Shown here piece by piece: positions 26,911 through 34,315 of a stretch of 34,315 nt of DNA. Made by a program: the position numbers and the translations under genes. The stretch lies in NCBI GenBank assembly GCA_021824635.1, contig JAKAKD010000089.1, positions 1-34,315 of the forward strand, given 5' to 3'. Source of the DNA: Bacteroidota bacterium. GTDB lineage: Bacteria; Bacteroidota; Ignavibacteria; Ignavibacteriales; Melioribacteraceae. The notes below the pieces were generated by a model. That model did no database searches. It was not told the DNA's origin and worked only from the letters and a program-made list of their open reading frames with translations. Positions within the stretch are counted from its first letter, which is position 1, and the number at the start of each line of letters is the position of its first letter.

Positions 26911-29181
26911 ATGAAAAACAAACTTACGATTAGTGCTATTATTATTTTATTTTTTTCACAAATAATATTAGCACAGACACCAGCAAATTATGCGCTTGGT
27001 GTTTCAATTCTTCCGTCATTTGATTGGACGCTTACTCCTGGAACTGGTCCTAATTATCATTTATATGTAGATGATAATGCTGATTTCAGTTCTCCAGTGA
27101 TTGCACCGTCTATTGCAGTAACGGGTGCAACTACATATACTTTTACTTATTCAAGTACTGCTAGCGTGGTTCTTCAAAACGGTACATCGCTTGCCCCTAA
27201 AAAATATTATTGGAAAGTAACTGATGACGGCAACGCAGGTGCAATCTTAGTATCGAGAGAATTCAATACGGTGAACGAATCAGTACCTATGATCAGTCCG
27301 GTAATTCCAAGTGTTACATCTGCTTATGTTGGCTGGTCACCTGTTCCTTATTCTTCCGGTTTGAAATATGACCTAACTTACTCTCTTAATTCTGATATGA
27401 GTGCACCTGTTGGAACAATAAGCAATCTTACAACTCCTAATTATACTCTAACCGGTTTAACAAATAGTACAACTTACTATGTGCAAGTTCGCACAAAAAA
27501 CAGTACAGGTTCCGTTATAATCTCATATTCTACTGTATCAACATTTACAACCCTTGGTCCGCCAACTCCTATTAGATCATACCCAATAGATGCAGCGACT
27601 GTTTACGCTTCTAAACCAACATTCTTTTGGTATATAGAAGGGAATGAACCTGGATTAGATTATCAAATTAGATATAGGCTTTCTTCTGGTGCTTACGGTG
27701 TGCCTCAAGTATTAACAACATCAAATAAATTATACAAAACACTTACAACTAATTTAACTGCTGGTGAAACTTATGTTTGGCAAGTTAGATCATTTGCTGG
27801 TGCTACATATTCAAATTGGTCAACTGCAGGTGATTCAACATTTGTAATGTTCTCTAGTGTTGCAACAACACCCCCTGTTCCAATTCCATCTTGGCCGGAC
27901 GGCAGCCCAACGCCAACAATTTATACTAATCCTCCTGTGTTGTATTATTACATTGATGTTTATGCAACAGGCTTAGAATTCAGAGCTCAATATTCAACTG
28001 CCAATACATTGGTGGGAGGTGCAGGAACTGCTTTTAGTGTCGCACCTGTAACATTAGGTTGGACAACTGATCTATTTTCAGCAGTAGCTGTATCTTTAAT
28101 ACCAGGTACACAATATTATTGGCATGTTCAATCAAGATTAGCTGGTCCTCCGAATACAGAGTCTGCATGGTCTTCAACTGCAACATTTATTGTTGCAACC
28201 ACAGCAAGCGGTGCTGCAACCACACCAATACCTTCAACTCCAGTTGGGGGACAAATATTAGACAGCCCGCTTTCCGGAGTAACTTTGTTTTGGGCTGCAC
28301 CAGCAACAGAATCTCTGGATTATCAAGTAAGAATTGCGCAAAGTTCGAGTGTTGACGGAAGCGGAATGTTAAATCATCCTCTGGCAGTTTCAACCACCGC
28401 ATCTGGCGGATGGCCAGTTACTGATCCGACCAAATCTATTTTAGTAAGTGCAATACCATACTCATTAACGGCGGGAGCTACATATTACTGGCAGGTAAGA
28501 TCGAGATTAACGGCAACTCCTGCAATTTTCTCTTCTTGGTCAATGGTAGCCAGTTTTTCAACCGCCGCCGGATCTTCATCCGTAGTACCATTAGTTATAA
28601 GTCCTAACTATGGACAGCCGATAAATAATACAAGTGCAGTATTAACCTGGAAGATTCCGGTACCGACCGATTCTCATTTGAAATACGATTTACAATATTC
28701 AAAAAATTCAGATTTCAGTAGTGCACAAACGAAAGCAAATTTAAATGAACCAGTTGCACAAGTAACCGGATTAGATCAGAACTCCACATATTATTGGAGA
28801 GTATTATCAAAGACTGATAACGGATCGACATCGAGCTATTCAACAACTGGATCATTTAAGACAAGCGGTGCTACATCGGTAGAAGAACAAGAAACAATAC
28901 CAACAGCATATGAGTTATCACAGAATTATCCAAATCCATTCAATCCAACAACAAGGATAAATTTTGCAATACCTCAAAATTCTTTTGTTACAATAAAAGT
29001 ATATGATATGTTGGGTAGGGAAGTAAAAACCTTAATCAATCAACAAATGGTATCGGGGAATCATTCAATTGATTGGAACGCTGATAATAACTTAGGAATC
29101 AAAGTAGCCACTGGAATGTATATTTACAGAATTACAGCAGGAAACTTTGTTTCAACTAAGAAGATGGTATTAATTAAATAA
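26911..29181 (+). CDS. Large secreted fibronectin-III-repeat protein with T9SS sorting domain (unit 1)
   Basis: The 756 residues have a Sec signal peptide (KNKLTISAIIILFFSQIILA, then Q). About six fibronectin-III-like modules follow, with recurring TYYWQVRS / TYYVQVRTKN strands; the last starts at VVPLVISPNYGQPINN near residue 560. From about residue 665 comes the C-terminal sorting domain: YELSQNYPNPFNPTTRINFA, VTIKVYDMLGREVKTL, GMYIYRITAGNF and a lysine-ended tail (KKMVLIK). Such C-termini direct cargo through T9SS to the cell surface. No T9SS machinery is in the window. I use the ATG at 26911; a GTG two codons upstream lies within the Shine-Dalgarno. No catalytic domain is seen, so an adhesive or structural role is likely. 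Confidence 0.88.
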   Translation: MKNKLTISAIIILFFSQIILAQTPANYALGVSILPSFDWTLTPGTGPNYHLYVDDNADFSSPVIAPSIAVTGATTYTFTYSSTASVVLQNGTSLAPKKYYWKVTDDGNAGAILVSREFNTVNESVPMISPVIPSVTSAYVGWSPVPYSSGLKYDLTYSLNSDMSAPVGTISNLTTPNYTLTGLTNSTTYYVQVRTKNSTGSVIISYSTVSTFTTLGPPTPIRSYPIDAATVYASKPTFFWYIEGNEPGLDYQIRYRLSSGAYGVPQVLTTSNKLYKTLTTNLTAGETYVWQVRSFAGATYSNWSTAGDSTFVMFSSVATTPPVPIPSWPDGSPTPTIYTNPPVLYYYIDVYATGLEFRAQYSTANTLVGGAGTAFSVAPVTLGWTTDLFSAVAVSLIPGTQYYWHVQSRLAGPPNTESAWSSTATFIVATTASGAATTPIPSTPVGGQILDSPLSGVTLFWAAPATESLDYQVRIAQSSSVDGSGMLNHPLAVSTTASGGWPVTDPTKSILVSAIPYSLTAGATYYWQVRSRLTATPAIFSSWSMVASFSTAAGSSSVVPLVISPNYGQPINNTSAVLTWKIPVPTDSHLKYDLQYSKNSDFSSAQTKANLNEPVAQVTGLDQNSTYYWRVLSKTDNGSTSSYSTTGSFKTSGATSVEEQETIPTAYELSQNYPNPFNPTTRINFAIPQNSFVTIKVYDMLGREVKTLINQQMVSGNHSIDWNADNNLGIKVATGMYIYRITAGNFVSTKKMVLIK

Positions 29182-29211
29182 TAATTTTTAATACTAGAAG
29201 AGGAAACTAAA

Positions 29212-29304
29212 ATGAAAAATATCAGCGCTCGAATCATATTTTTTCTTGTAATAGCTGCGGTAGGTCTTGCTCTATACGCATGTCATCAAGCATATTTTGT
29301 TTAG
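29212..29304 (+). CDS. 30-residue lipoprotein-like peptide, copy 1
   Basis: ATG at 29212 is preceded by AGAGGAAACTAAA. The peptide is basic, then hydrophobic, ending GLALYACHQAYFV. LYAC fits a lipobox, so signal peptidase II would leave a lipidated CHQAYFV. A second copy follows the next T9SS gene (33333-33425) with the last 13 residues identical. Six of those 13 codons differ, all silently, which shows selection on protein. It lies between the T9SS gene and a hairpin terminator, so it is cotranscribed with the cargo. I recognise no family; the layout recalls colicin lysis lipoproteins and entericidins in size only. Confidence 0.75.
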   Translation: MKNISARIIFFLVIAAVGLALYACHQAYFV

Positions 29305-29336
29305 ATCAGATTAAAAAAAATAGATTCAATATTAAA

Positions 29337-29371
29337 AAGAAGGTCACCAATCGGTGGCCTTCTTGCGTTTT
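29337..29371 (+). terminator. Intrinsic terminator of T9SS unit 1
   Basis: AAGAAGGTCACC and GGTGGCCTTCTT form a 12-bp stem (one G-T pair) with loop AATC, followed by GCGTTTT. The AAGGTCACC core recurs in the terminator of unit 2. Confidence 0.8.
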
Positions 29372-29516
29372 AAACCTGCCTTATAAAGAAATCCATTTCA
29401 TCATTTTTTAGAAGCAAAATCATTTTATGCCGTAAGTAAATCTGCGATTTTGACCAATTTATAGCTTATTCAGAAGGAAATAGAGAAAAATAATTTAGAA
29501 AAAAGACAAAATATCC
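29372..29516. other. Spacer between the two T9SS units
   Basis: An AT-rich stretch of about 145 bases with no gene, hairpin or repeat that I can support. Confidence 0.4.
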
Positions 29517-29544
29517 TTGACAATTAATTTTAAAAAGATATATT
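29517..29544 (+). promoter_or_regulatory. Sigma-70-like promoter of the second T9SS unit
   Basis: TTGACA at 29517-29522 and TATATT at 29539-29544 are 16 bases apart, a near-consensus arrangement. Transcription would start around 29551, giving a leader of about 105 bases. Confidence 0.55.
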
Positions 29545-29590
29545 GCCCTATAAAATTGATTGAATAAGATACAGATTGTCTTGTTTCATC

Positions 29591-29657
29591 ATTACCAGCC
29601 GACAGCCGAAAAAAACAGCCGAAAGAAAATATTTCTTAATTACATAAGAGGGTATTT
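29591..29657 (+). promoter_or_regulatory. Conserved leader block of the second T9SS unit
   Basis: It repeats the block at 26858-26910: ATTACCAGCC, ACAGCCGAAAAAA, an extra ACAGCCGAAAG, then ATATTTCTTAATTACATAAG and AGGGT before the ATG. The AGCCGAA word is present twice here and once in the unit 1 block. It may be a binding site in DNA or RNA. Confidence 0.5.
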
Positions 29658-32600
29658 ATGAAAAACAAATTAACTGTTTTCGCAATTATAACGTTAATAA
29701 GTTTCAACGTTATCCTTGCACAAGTTCCCCCCGCTGCACCTGTAGCTTCAGCGGCGACTTCGATAACTGCAACATCTTTTACTGCAAACTGGGGTTCAGG
29801 CGGAGGAGCGGCAGAAACTGCTTACTATCTTGATGTATCAACAAGCAGTTCTTTCGCTTCATTTGTTCCCGGTTATAATAATTTAAATGTAGGTCTTGTT
29901 ACTTCCTACTCTGTTACCGGATTAACTGCCGGTCCAACTTACTACTATAGAGTAAGAGGATATAACGGATCGGGGAGTGGACCCAATTCAAGTACAATTG
30001 ATGTTGCTGGTATTTCAGTTGCGTCTGCTGCTACAGCAATTACAAATTCAGGTTTTACTGCTAATTGGAATGCGGTAGCTGGTGCTTCTTCATATACGTT
30101 AACAGTTGTTGGAGATGCTGGGAGTCCTTATACATTAATAGTTGGGACTTCTTATGCAGTCACAGGTTTAACGGCAGGTACATTATATTCATATACTGTT
30201 CAAGCAGTAAGTGCAAGTTTATCAACAAGCACTGCTTCAAATTCAATTAGTGTGTGGACTATTCCTGCCGATCCAGTTTCTTCCGCAGCATCTAATGTTG
30301 CCGGTACAAGTTTCTCGGCAAATTGGAGTGCTTCAACAGGTGCAACAGGATATTATTTAGATGTTGCAACTGATGTGGGATTTTCTTCCTTTGTTTCAGG
30401 TTATAATAGTTTAGCTCTGGGTAATGTTACAACTTATTCAGTAACGGGATTATCTTCTAACACACAATATTGGTATAGAGTAAGAGCATTCAATACCGGC
30501 GGAACAAGTGGAAATTCCGGAACACAGACTACTACTACCGGTCCGTTAGCAAATGCCGCTACATTAATAACTCAAACATCGTTTCAAGCAAATTGGGCAG
30601 TAGCAGCAGCAAATAATTATTTAGAAGTTTCTACTTCACCAACTTTTGCAGGTAACATCGGAGCTCCATACGATGGATTAACAGATGAAGGAGTGGTTTC
30701 AACTTTTACTGTGAGTGGTTTAACAGCCGGAACAATTTATTATTATAGAGTCAGCACTGCACCGGCAACACCGCCATATTCTAATACAATAACCGTTGTT
30801 ACCGTACCACCTGCGCCTGTTTCATCCGCTGCATCAAATGTTGCTGGTACAAGTTTCTCGGCAAATTGGTCTGCGGTTTCAAGTGCAACAGGATATTATT
30901 TGGATGTTGCAACAGATGCCGGGTTTACATCATTTGTTACCGGATTTAATAATTTGGATGTTGGAAACGTAACCACTTATTCCATTACCGGACTAATAAT
31001 TAATACTCCATATTATTATAGAGTACGTGCATATAATGCAAGCGGCACAAGCGGAAATTCTTCAACTCAAAATCCAACAACCGGTCCTTCAGTGCCTCTA
31101 ATTGGTGGTTCCAGTCCGGCAAATTATGCAGTCGGGGTTACAATCCAACCTTCTTTCTCATGGTCAGGTGGAACGAGTTACGACTTCCAAATTGATGACA
31201 ACAGTGATTTTAGTTCACCTATTGTATTTTTAAATTCAAATCCAAGTACATCATATAGTTTTGCACCATATGTAAATACATCAACTATTTTGCTTGCAAA
31301 CGGAACAACATATTACTGGAGAATTAGAAAGGTCGGTCCACCTAACAGCGATTGGACACCGACACAAGAATTTACAACAGTAAATGCTGCAACACCATAT
31401 ATGAATCCTGTTCTAACCGGTGTTACCACTGCATATATTTCATGGCATCCCGTTCCGTATTCTTCCGGTTTATATTATGATTTGTTGTGGTCAACTAATG
31501 CAAACATGTCTGGTTACACAACTGTAGCCCGGTTAGATACAACTTCATATACATTAACAAATTTGGTACAGGGTACTACATATTATGTTCAGGTTAGAGC
31601 TAAGAATACAGCGGGCACAGTTATAATAACTTATTCAACAGTAACAACTCCGTTTACTGCTACTGCGCCGCCGATTCCATATAGATCTTATCCAATAGAT
31701 GGTGCAATAAGTTACGCTTTAAAGCCGACATTCTTTTGGTTTATAAAAGGGAATGAACCATTTTTAGATTATCAAATACGTTACAGACTTTCTACAGATC
31801 CGTATCCGTTGACTCCTCAAGTAACAACGACATCCAATAAATTATACAAAACTATTTCTACGGATTTAGTCGCCGGCTCAACATATTATTGGCAGGTTAG
31901 ATCATTCATTGGCGGAGTTTATTCTAACTGGTCAACTGTAGGAGATTCATCGTTTGTAATGTATACAAGCTTAGCCAGTTCTCCTGTTGTTCCATACACA
32001 TCATGGCCGAACGGTGGTGCAACTGTATATGTAAATCCTCCGGTATTATATTATTACATTGATGTTTATGCAACCGGATTAGAATTCCAAGTTCAATATT
32101 CTACAAGTTCGTCAGTAGGCGGGGGTGGTGATTTTACTGTTTCTCCTGTTACATCTTCTTGGACTACCGATTTATTTATGGCATTGAATGCATCATTAAT
32201 TCCGAATCAACCTTATTATTGGCATGTGAGATCAAGACTAGCGGCAACACCGGCATCAATATCTGCATGGTCTTCTTCAGCAAATTTTATTGTTGCATCA
32301 ACTGCAAGCGGAGCGGCAACAACGCCAATTCCTTCTACTCCGGTCGGTGGACAAATTTTAGACAGTCCGCTTTCCGGAATAACTTTGTACTGGTCAGCAT
32401 ATTCTACACAAACACTCGATTATGAAGTACGACTTGCTCAAAGTTCAAGTGTAGATATTAATGGTATGTTGAATCATCCGTTGGCAACTTCGAGCGGATA
32501 TGTAACTACTGATCCGACTAAATCTATTTTAGTAAGTTCAATATCATACACTTTGACAGCTGGAGCTACATATTACTGGCAGGTAAGATCGAGATTGTCA

Positions 32601-33269
32601 ACAAACAATGCGATTTTCTCTCCATGGTCAATGGTAGCTAGTTTCTCAACCGCCGCCGGATCTTCATCTGTAGTACCATTAGTTATCAGTCCAAACTATG
32701 GACAGCCGATAAATAATACAAGTGCAGTATTAACTTGGAAGATTCCGGTACCAACCGAATCTCATTTGAAATATGATCTGCAATATTCCAAGAATGCTGA
32801 TTTCAGTAATGCGCAGACAAAAACAAATATTGATGAACCTGTAATGCAAGTTGCCGGGTTAGATCAAAACTCTATTTATTATTGGAGAGTTTTATCTAAG
32901 AACGATAATGGATCAATATCGAGTTATTCAGCAACCGGAACATTTAAAACAAGCGGAGCGACATCCGTAGAAGGACAAGAAACAATACCAACAGCATTTG
33001 AGTTATCGCAAAACTATCCGAATCCATTCAATCCAACAACTAGAATCACTTATGCACTTCCTCAGAATGCATACGTAACCATTAAGGTTTACGATATGTT
33101 AGGCAGGGAAGTAAAAACATTAGTAAGTAGCGAGATGTTGGCCGGAAGTCATTCAGTTGAGTGGAGAGGAGAGGACAATGTAGGTGGAAAAGTAGCAAGC
33201 GGTGCATACATATATAGAATAACCGCCGGCAATTTTATCTCTACTAAGAAGATGTTATTACTAAAGTAA
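29658..33269 (+). CDS. Giant secreted fibronectin-III-repeat protein with T9SS sorting domain (unit 2)
   Basis: The 1203 residues start with a signal peptide (KNKLTVFAIITLISFNVILA, then Q). Five fibronectin-III modules lie at about 24-118, 118-200, 203-293, 294-382 and 383-474, with the repeated pattern SSAASNVAGTSFSANWSA and TGYYLDVATD. From about residue 480 it is collinear with the unit 1 protein (SPANYAVGVTIQPSFSWS onward), including LVISPNYGQPINNTSAVLTW. It ends with the same T9SS domain: SQNYPNPFNPTTRITYALPQ, VYDMLGREVKTLV, STKKMLLLK. So it is unit 1 plus an N-terminal repeat array. Modules 3 and 5 are nearly identical, a sign of recent duplication. It is probably a surface or extracellular adhesin-like protein. 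Confidence 0.88.
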   Translation: MKNKLTVFAIITLISFNVILAQVPPAAPVASAATSITATSFTANWGSGGGAAETAYYLDVSTSSSFASFVPGYNNLNVGLVTSYSVTGLTAGPTYYYRVRGYNGSGSGPNSSTIDVAGISVASAATAITNSGFTANWNAVAGASSYTLTVVGDAGSPYTLIVGTSYAVTGLTAGTLYSYTVQAVSASLSTSTASNSISVWTIPADPVSSAASNVAGTSFSANWSASTGATGYYLDVATDVGFSSFVSGYNSLALGNVTTYSVTGLSSNTQYWYRVRAFNTGGTSGNSGTQTTTTGPLANAATLITQTSFQANWAVAAANNYLEVSTSPTFAGNIGAPYDGLTDEGVVSTFTVSGLTAGTIYYYRVSTAPATPPYSNTITVVTVPPAPVSSAASNVAGTSFSANWSAVSSATGYYLDVATDAGFTSFVTGFNNLDVGNVTTYSITGLIINTPYYYRVRAYNASGTSGNSSTQNPTTGPSVPLIGGSSPANYAVGVTIQPSFSWSGGTSYDFQIDDNSDFSSPIVFLNSNPSTSYSFAPYVNTSTILLANGTTYYWRIRKVGPPNSDWTPTQEFTTVNAATPYMNPVLTGVTTAYISWHPVPYSSGLYYDLLWSTNANMSGYTTVARLDTTSYTLTNLVQGTTYYVQVRAKNTAGTVIITYSTVTTPFTATAPPIPYRSYPIDGAISYALKPTFFWFIKGNEPFLDYQIRYRLSTDPYPLTPQVTTTSNKLYKTISTDLVAGSTYYWQVRSFIGGVYSNWSTVGDSSFVMYTSLASSPVVPYTSWPNGGATVYVNPPVLYYYIDVYATGLEFQVQYSTSSSVGGGGDFTVSPVTSSWTTDLFMALNASLIPNQPYYWHVRSRLAATPASISAWSSSANFIVASTASGAATTPIPSTPVGGQILDSPLSGITLYWSAYSTQTLDYEVRLAQSSSVDINGMLNHPLATSSGYVTTDPTKSILVSSISYTLTAGATYYWQVRSRLSTNNAIFSPWSMVASFSTAAGSSSVVPLVISPNYGQPINNTSAVLTWKIPVPTESHLKYDLQYSKNADFSNAQTKTNIDEPVMQVAGLDQNSIYYWRVLSKNDNGSISSYSATGTFKTSGATSVEGQETIPTAFELSQNYPNPFNPTTRITYALPQNAYVTIKVYDMLGREVKTLVSSEMLAGSHSVEWRGEDNVGGKVASGAYIYRITAGNFISTKKMLLLK

Positions 33270-33332
33270 GGTAAAAACAATTCAACTATAAGAGAGATAA
33301 CTCAAATAATTAAAAAGAAAAGAGGAAGAGAA

Positions 33333-33425
33333 ATGAAAAAGATAAGCGCATCACTCTTTTTGTTGTTCGTGCTGGCGGTAATAGGTCTAGCCCTTTACGC
33401 ATGTCACCAAGCGTATTTTGTATAG
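33333..33425 (+). CDS. 30-residue lipoprotein-like peptide, copy 2
   Basis: ATG at 33333 follows AAGAGGAAGAGAA, a good Shine-Dalgarno. The peptide begins MKKISASLFLLFVLAVI and ends GLALYACHQAYFV, identical to copy 1 over the last 13 residues, while the hydrophobic core has drifted conservatively. Both copies are exactly 30 residues and end in TAG. The position (about 60 bases after the T9SS gene, before a GGTCACC hairpin) is the same. A lipidated heptapeptide or a very small inner-membrane peptide are the two readings. The function is unknown. Confidence 0.78.
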   Translation: MKKISASLFLLFVLAVIGLALYACHQAYFV

Positions 33426-33459
33426 ACCTGAATAAAAAAAATAGAGCAATTAATATGAG

Positions 33460-33488
33460 AAGGTCACCAATCTTGGTGACCTTTTTTT
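33460..33488 (+). terminator. Intrinsic terminator of T9SS unit 2
   Basis: AAGGTCACCAA and TTGGTGACCTT form a perfect inverted repeat (central TC, so the innermost pairs probably stay open as the loop), followed by a run of T. It is the counterpart of the unit 1 terminator. Confidence 0.9.
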
Positions 33489-33538
33489 AAACTGAATTAC
33501 ACTTCTTATATTACAATGGTAATTATTTCAAGAATAGA

Positions 33539-34315
33539 ATGAAAATCTCGTACAAAAAATATTCGCTAGAGCTGAAAAATCAGTTCACAATAGCTTACAA
33601 CTCCAGAAAAACTACACCGGTTGTTTTGATAAAGATAGAACACAATGGGTTCATAGGTTACGGAGAAGCATCTTTGCCGCCGTATCTGCAGGAAACTCAA
33701 GATAGTGTGATTGAATTTTTTAGAAATGTAGCGAAGAAAAATTATAAAGATATCTCTGATTTGCCGCATCTGCTAAAAGATGTTGATGATATAGCTCCCA
33801 ATAACACAGCGGCTAAAGCTGCTATTGATATTGCACTGCATGATCTGGCTGGTAAAGTTAATCATCAACCTTGTTATAAATATTTGAACATCTCTAAAAG
33901 TATTCTGCCATTTACCTCTTTTACAATTGGAATTGACGAACCGGCAATAATGAAAAAGAAGATACAAGAAGCGGAACAATTCAAAATTCTTAAAGTGAAG
34001 TTAGGCACTGAGCAAGATGAAGAAATTATCAAACTTATTAGAGAAGAAACAGATAAGCCGCTTTATGTTGATATCAACCAAGGATGGAAAGATTTACATT
34101 ATGCGGTTAATATGTCTAATTGGCTTCATCATCAGAATGTTTTATTGATAGAACAACCGTTTAACAAAAATGATTTAGAAAGCAGTTCGCGGCTAACCGA
34201 GAAATCTCCCATACCAATAATTGCAGACGAATCTATGCAGAGGTTGAGCGATATTGAGAAAATTAAAAATTCATTCACCGGTATAAATATCAAATTGATG
34301 AAATGTACCGGGATG
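33539..34315 (+). CDS. Dipeptide epimerase (enolase superfamily), 3' end cut by window edge
   Basis: The ATG at 33539 opens a frame of 259 codons that is still open at the window end. It matches L-Ala-D/L-Glu epimerase-type members of the muconate-lactonizing subgroup: an N-terminal capping domain (TPVVLIKIEHNGFIGYGEAS), AAKAAIDIALHDLAGK, the K-x-K base ILKVKLG, metal ligands in VDINQGW, IEQPF and IADES, and the second lysine in NIKLMKCTG. Such enzymes recycle peptidoglycan dipeptides; others epimerise different dipeptides. About 80-100 residues are missing on the right. Confidence 0.9.
   Translation, partial: MKISYKKYSLELKNQFTIAYNSRKTTPVVLIKIEHNGFIGYGEASLPPYLQETQDSVIEFFRNVAKKNYKDISDLPHLLKDVDDIAPNNTAAKAAIDIALHDLAGKVNHQPCYKYLNISKSILPFTSFTIGIDEPAIMKKKIQEAEQFKILKVKLGTEQDEEIIKLIREETDKPLYVDINQGWKDLHYAVNMSNWLHHQNVLLIEQPFNKNDLESSSRLTEKSPIPIIADESMQRLSDIEKIKNSFTGINIKLMKCTGM

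Noticed and set aside
26911-33269. Assembly artefact as explanation for the duplicated T9SS units
   Set aside because: The copies differ at many silent and some replacement sites and in length, so they are true paralogues rather than a repeated contig segment.

Overview
The window is a gene-dense, AT-rich bacterial chromosome segment. I infer an FCB-group organism, most likely Ignavibacteria or a close relative. Two very long secreted proteins end in the NYPNPFNPTT-type C-terminal domain used by the type IX secretion system (T9SS). Several genes start with TTG or GTG, and the housekeeping set (YajC, NfeD, TatA, RecR/YbaB, GatA, PurS/PurQ, PssA/Psd) fits a free-living Gram-negative cell. The taxonomic call rests on protein style, not on a marker gene.

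Layout. (1) 1-1362 is an accessory zone. It holds the start of an IS3-like transposase that appears to have landed in an IS110-like transposase, a HigB/HigA-type toxin-antitoxin pair, and a long attC-like integron recombination site. (2) 1363-11990 (+) is a housekeeping run: dihydrofolate reductase, MutL, a B12-dependent acyl-CoA mutase catalytic subunit with isobutyryl-CoA-mutase-type residues, a UbiA prenyltransferase, a CNNM/CorC-type membrane protein, rhodanese, Tgt, YajC, an agmatinase-family enzyme and an NfeD-type membrane protease. (3) 12014-18665 (-) carries a DUF6263-like lipoprotein, Ndk, SucD with a lysine-rich tail, GatA, TatA, PurQ, PurS, PssA and Psd. (4) 18845-26577 (+) carries YbaB, RecR, a methyltransferase, two related small lipoproteins and FtsX. 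It then runs into an exopolysaccharide module: an SLBB protein, a Wzc-like tyrosine kinase, UDP-glucuronate decarboxylase and a small membrane ORF split by an in-frame TGA. (5) 26733-33488 (+) is a tandem duplication of one genetic unit: promoter, conserved leader, giant fibronectin-III/T9SS protein, 30-codon lipoprotein-like peptide, and a GGTCACC hairpin terminator. (6) The right edge cuts a dipeptide epimerase gene.

The most novel item is region 5. Each T9SS cargo gene is followed by a tiny ORF that is too short for ordinary gene calling. The last 13 residues (GLALYACHQAYFV) are identical in both copies although six of the 13 codons differ silently, so a real peptide is being conserved. 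LYAC reads as a lipobox, which would release a seven-residue lipopeptide. Other points worth checking are the attC-like site beside the toxin-antitoxin pair, the F80/Q198 mutase, an apparent ATT start codon, the in-frame TGA, and the lysine tail on SucD.
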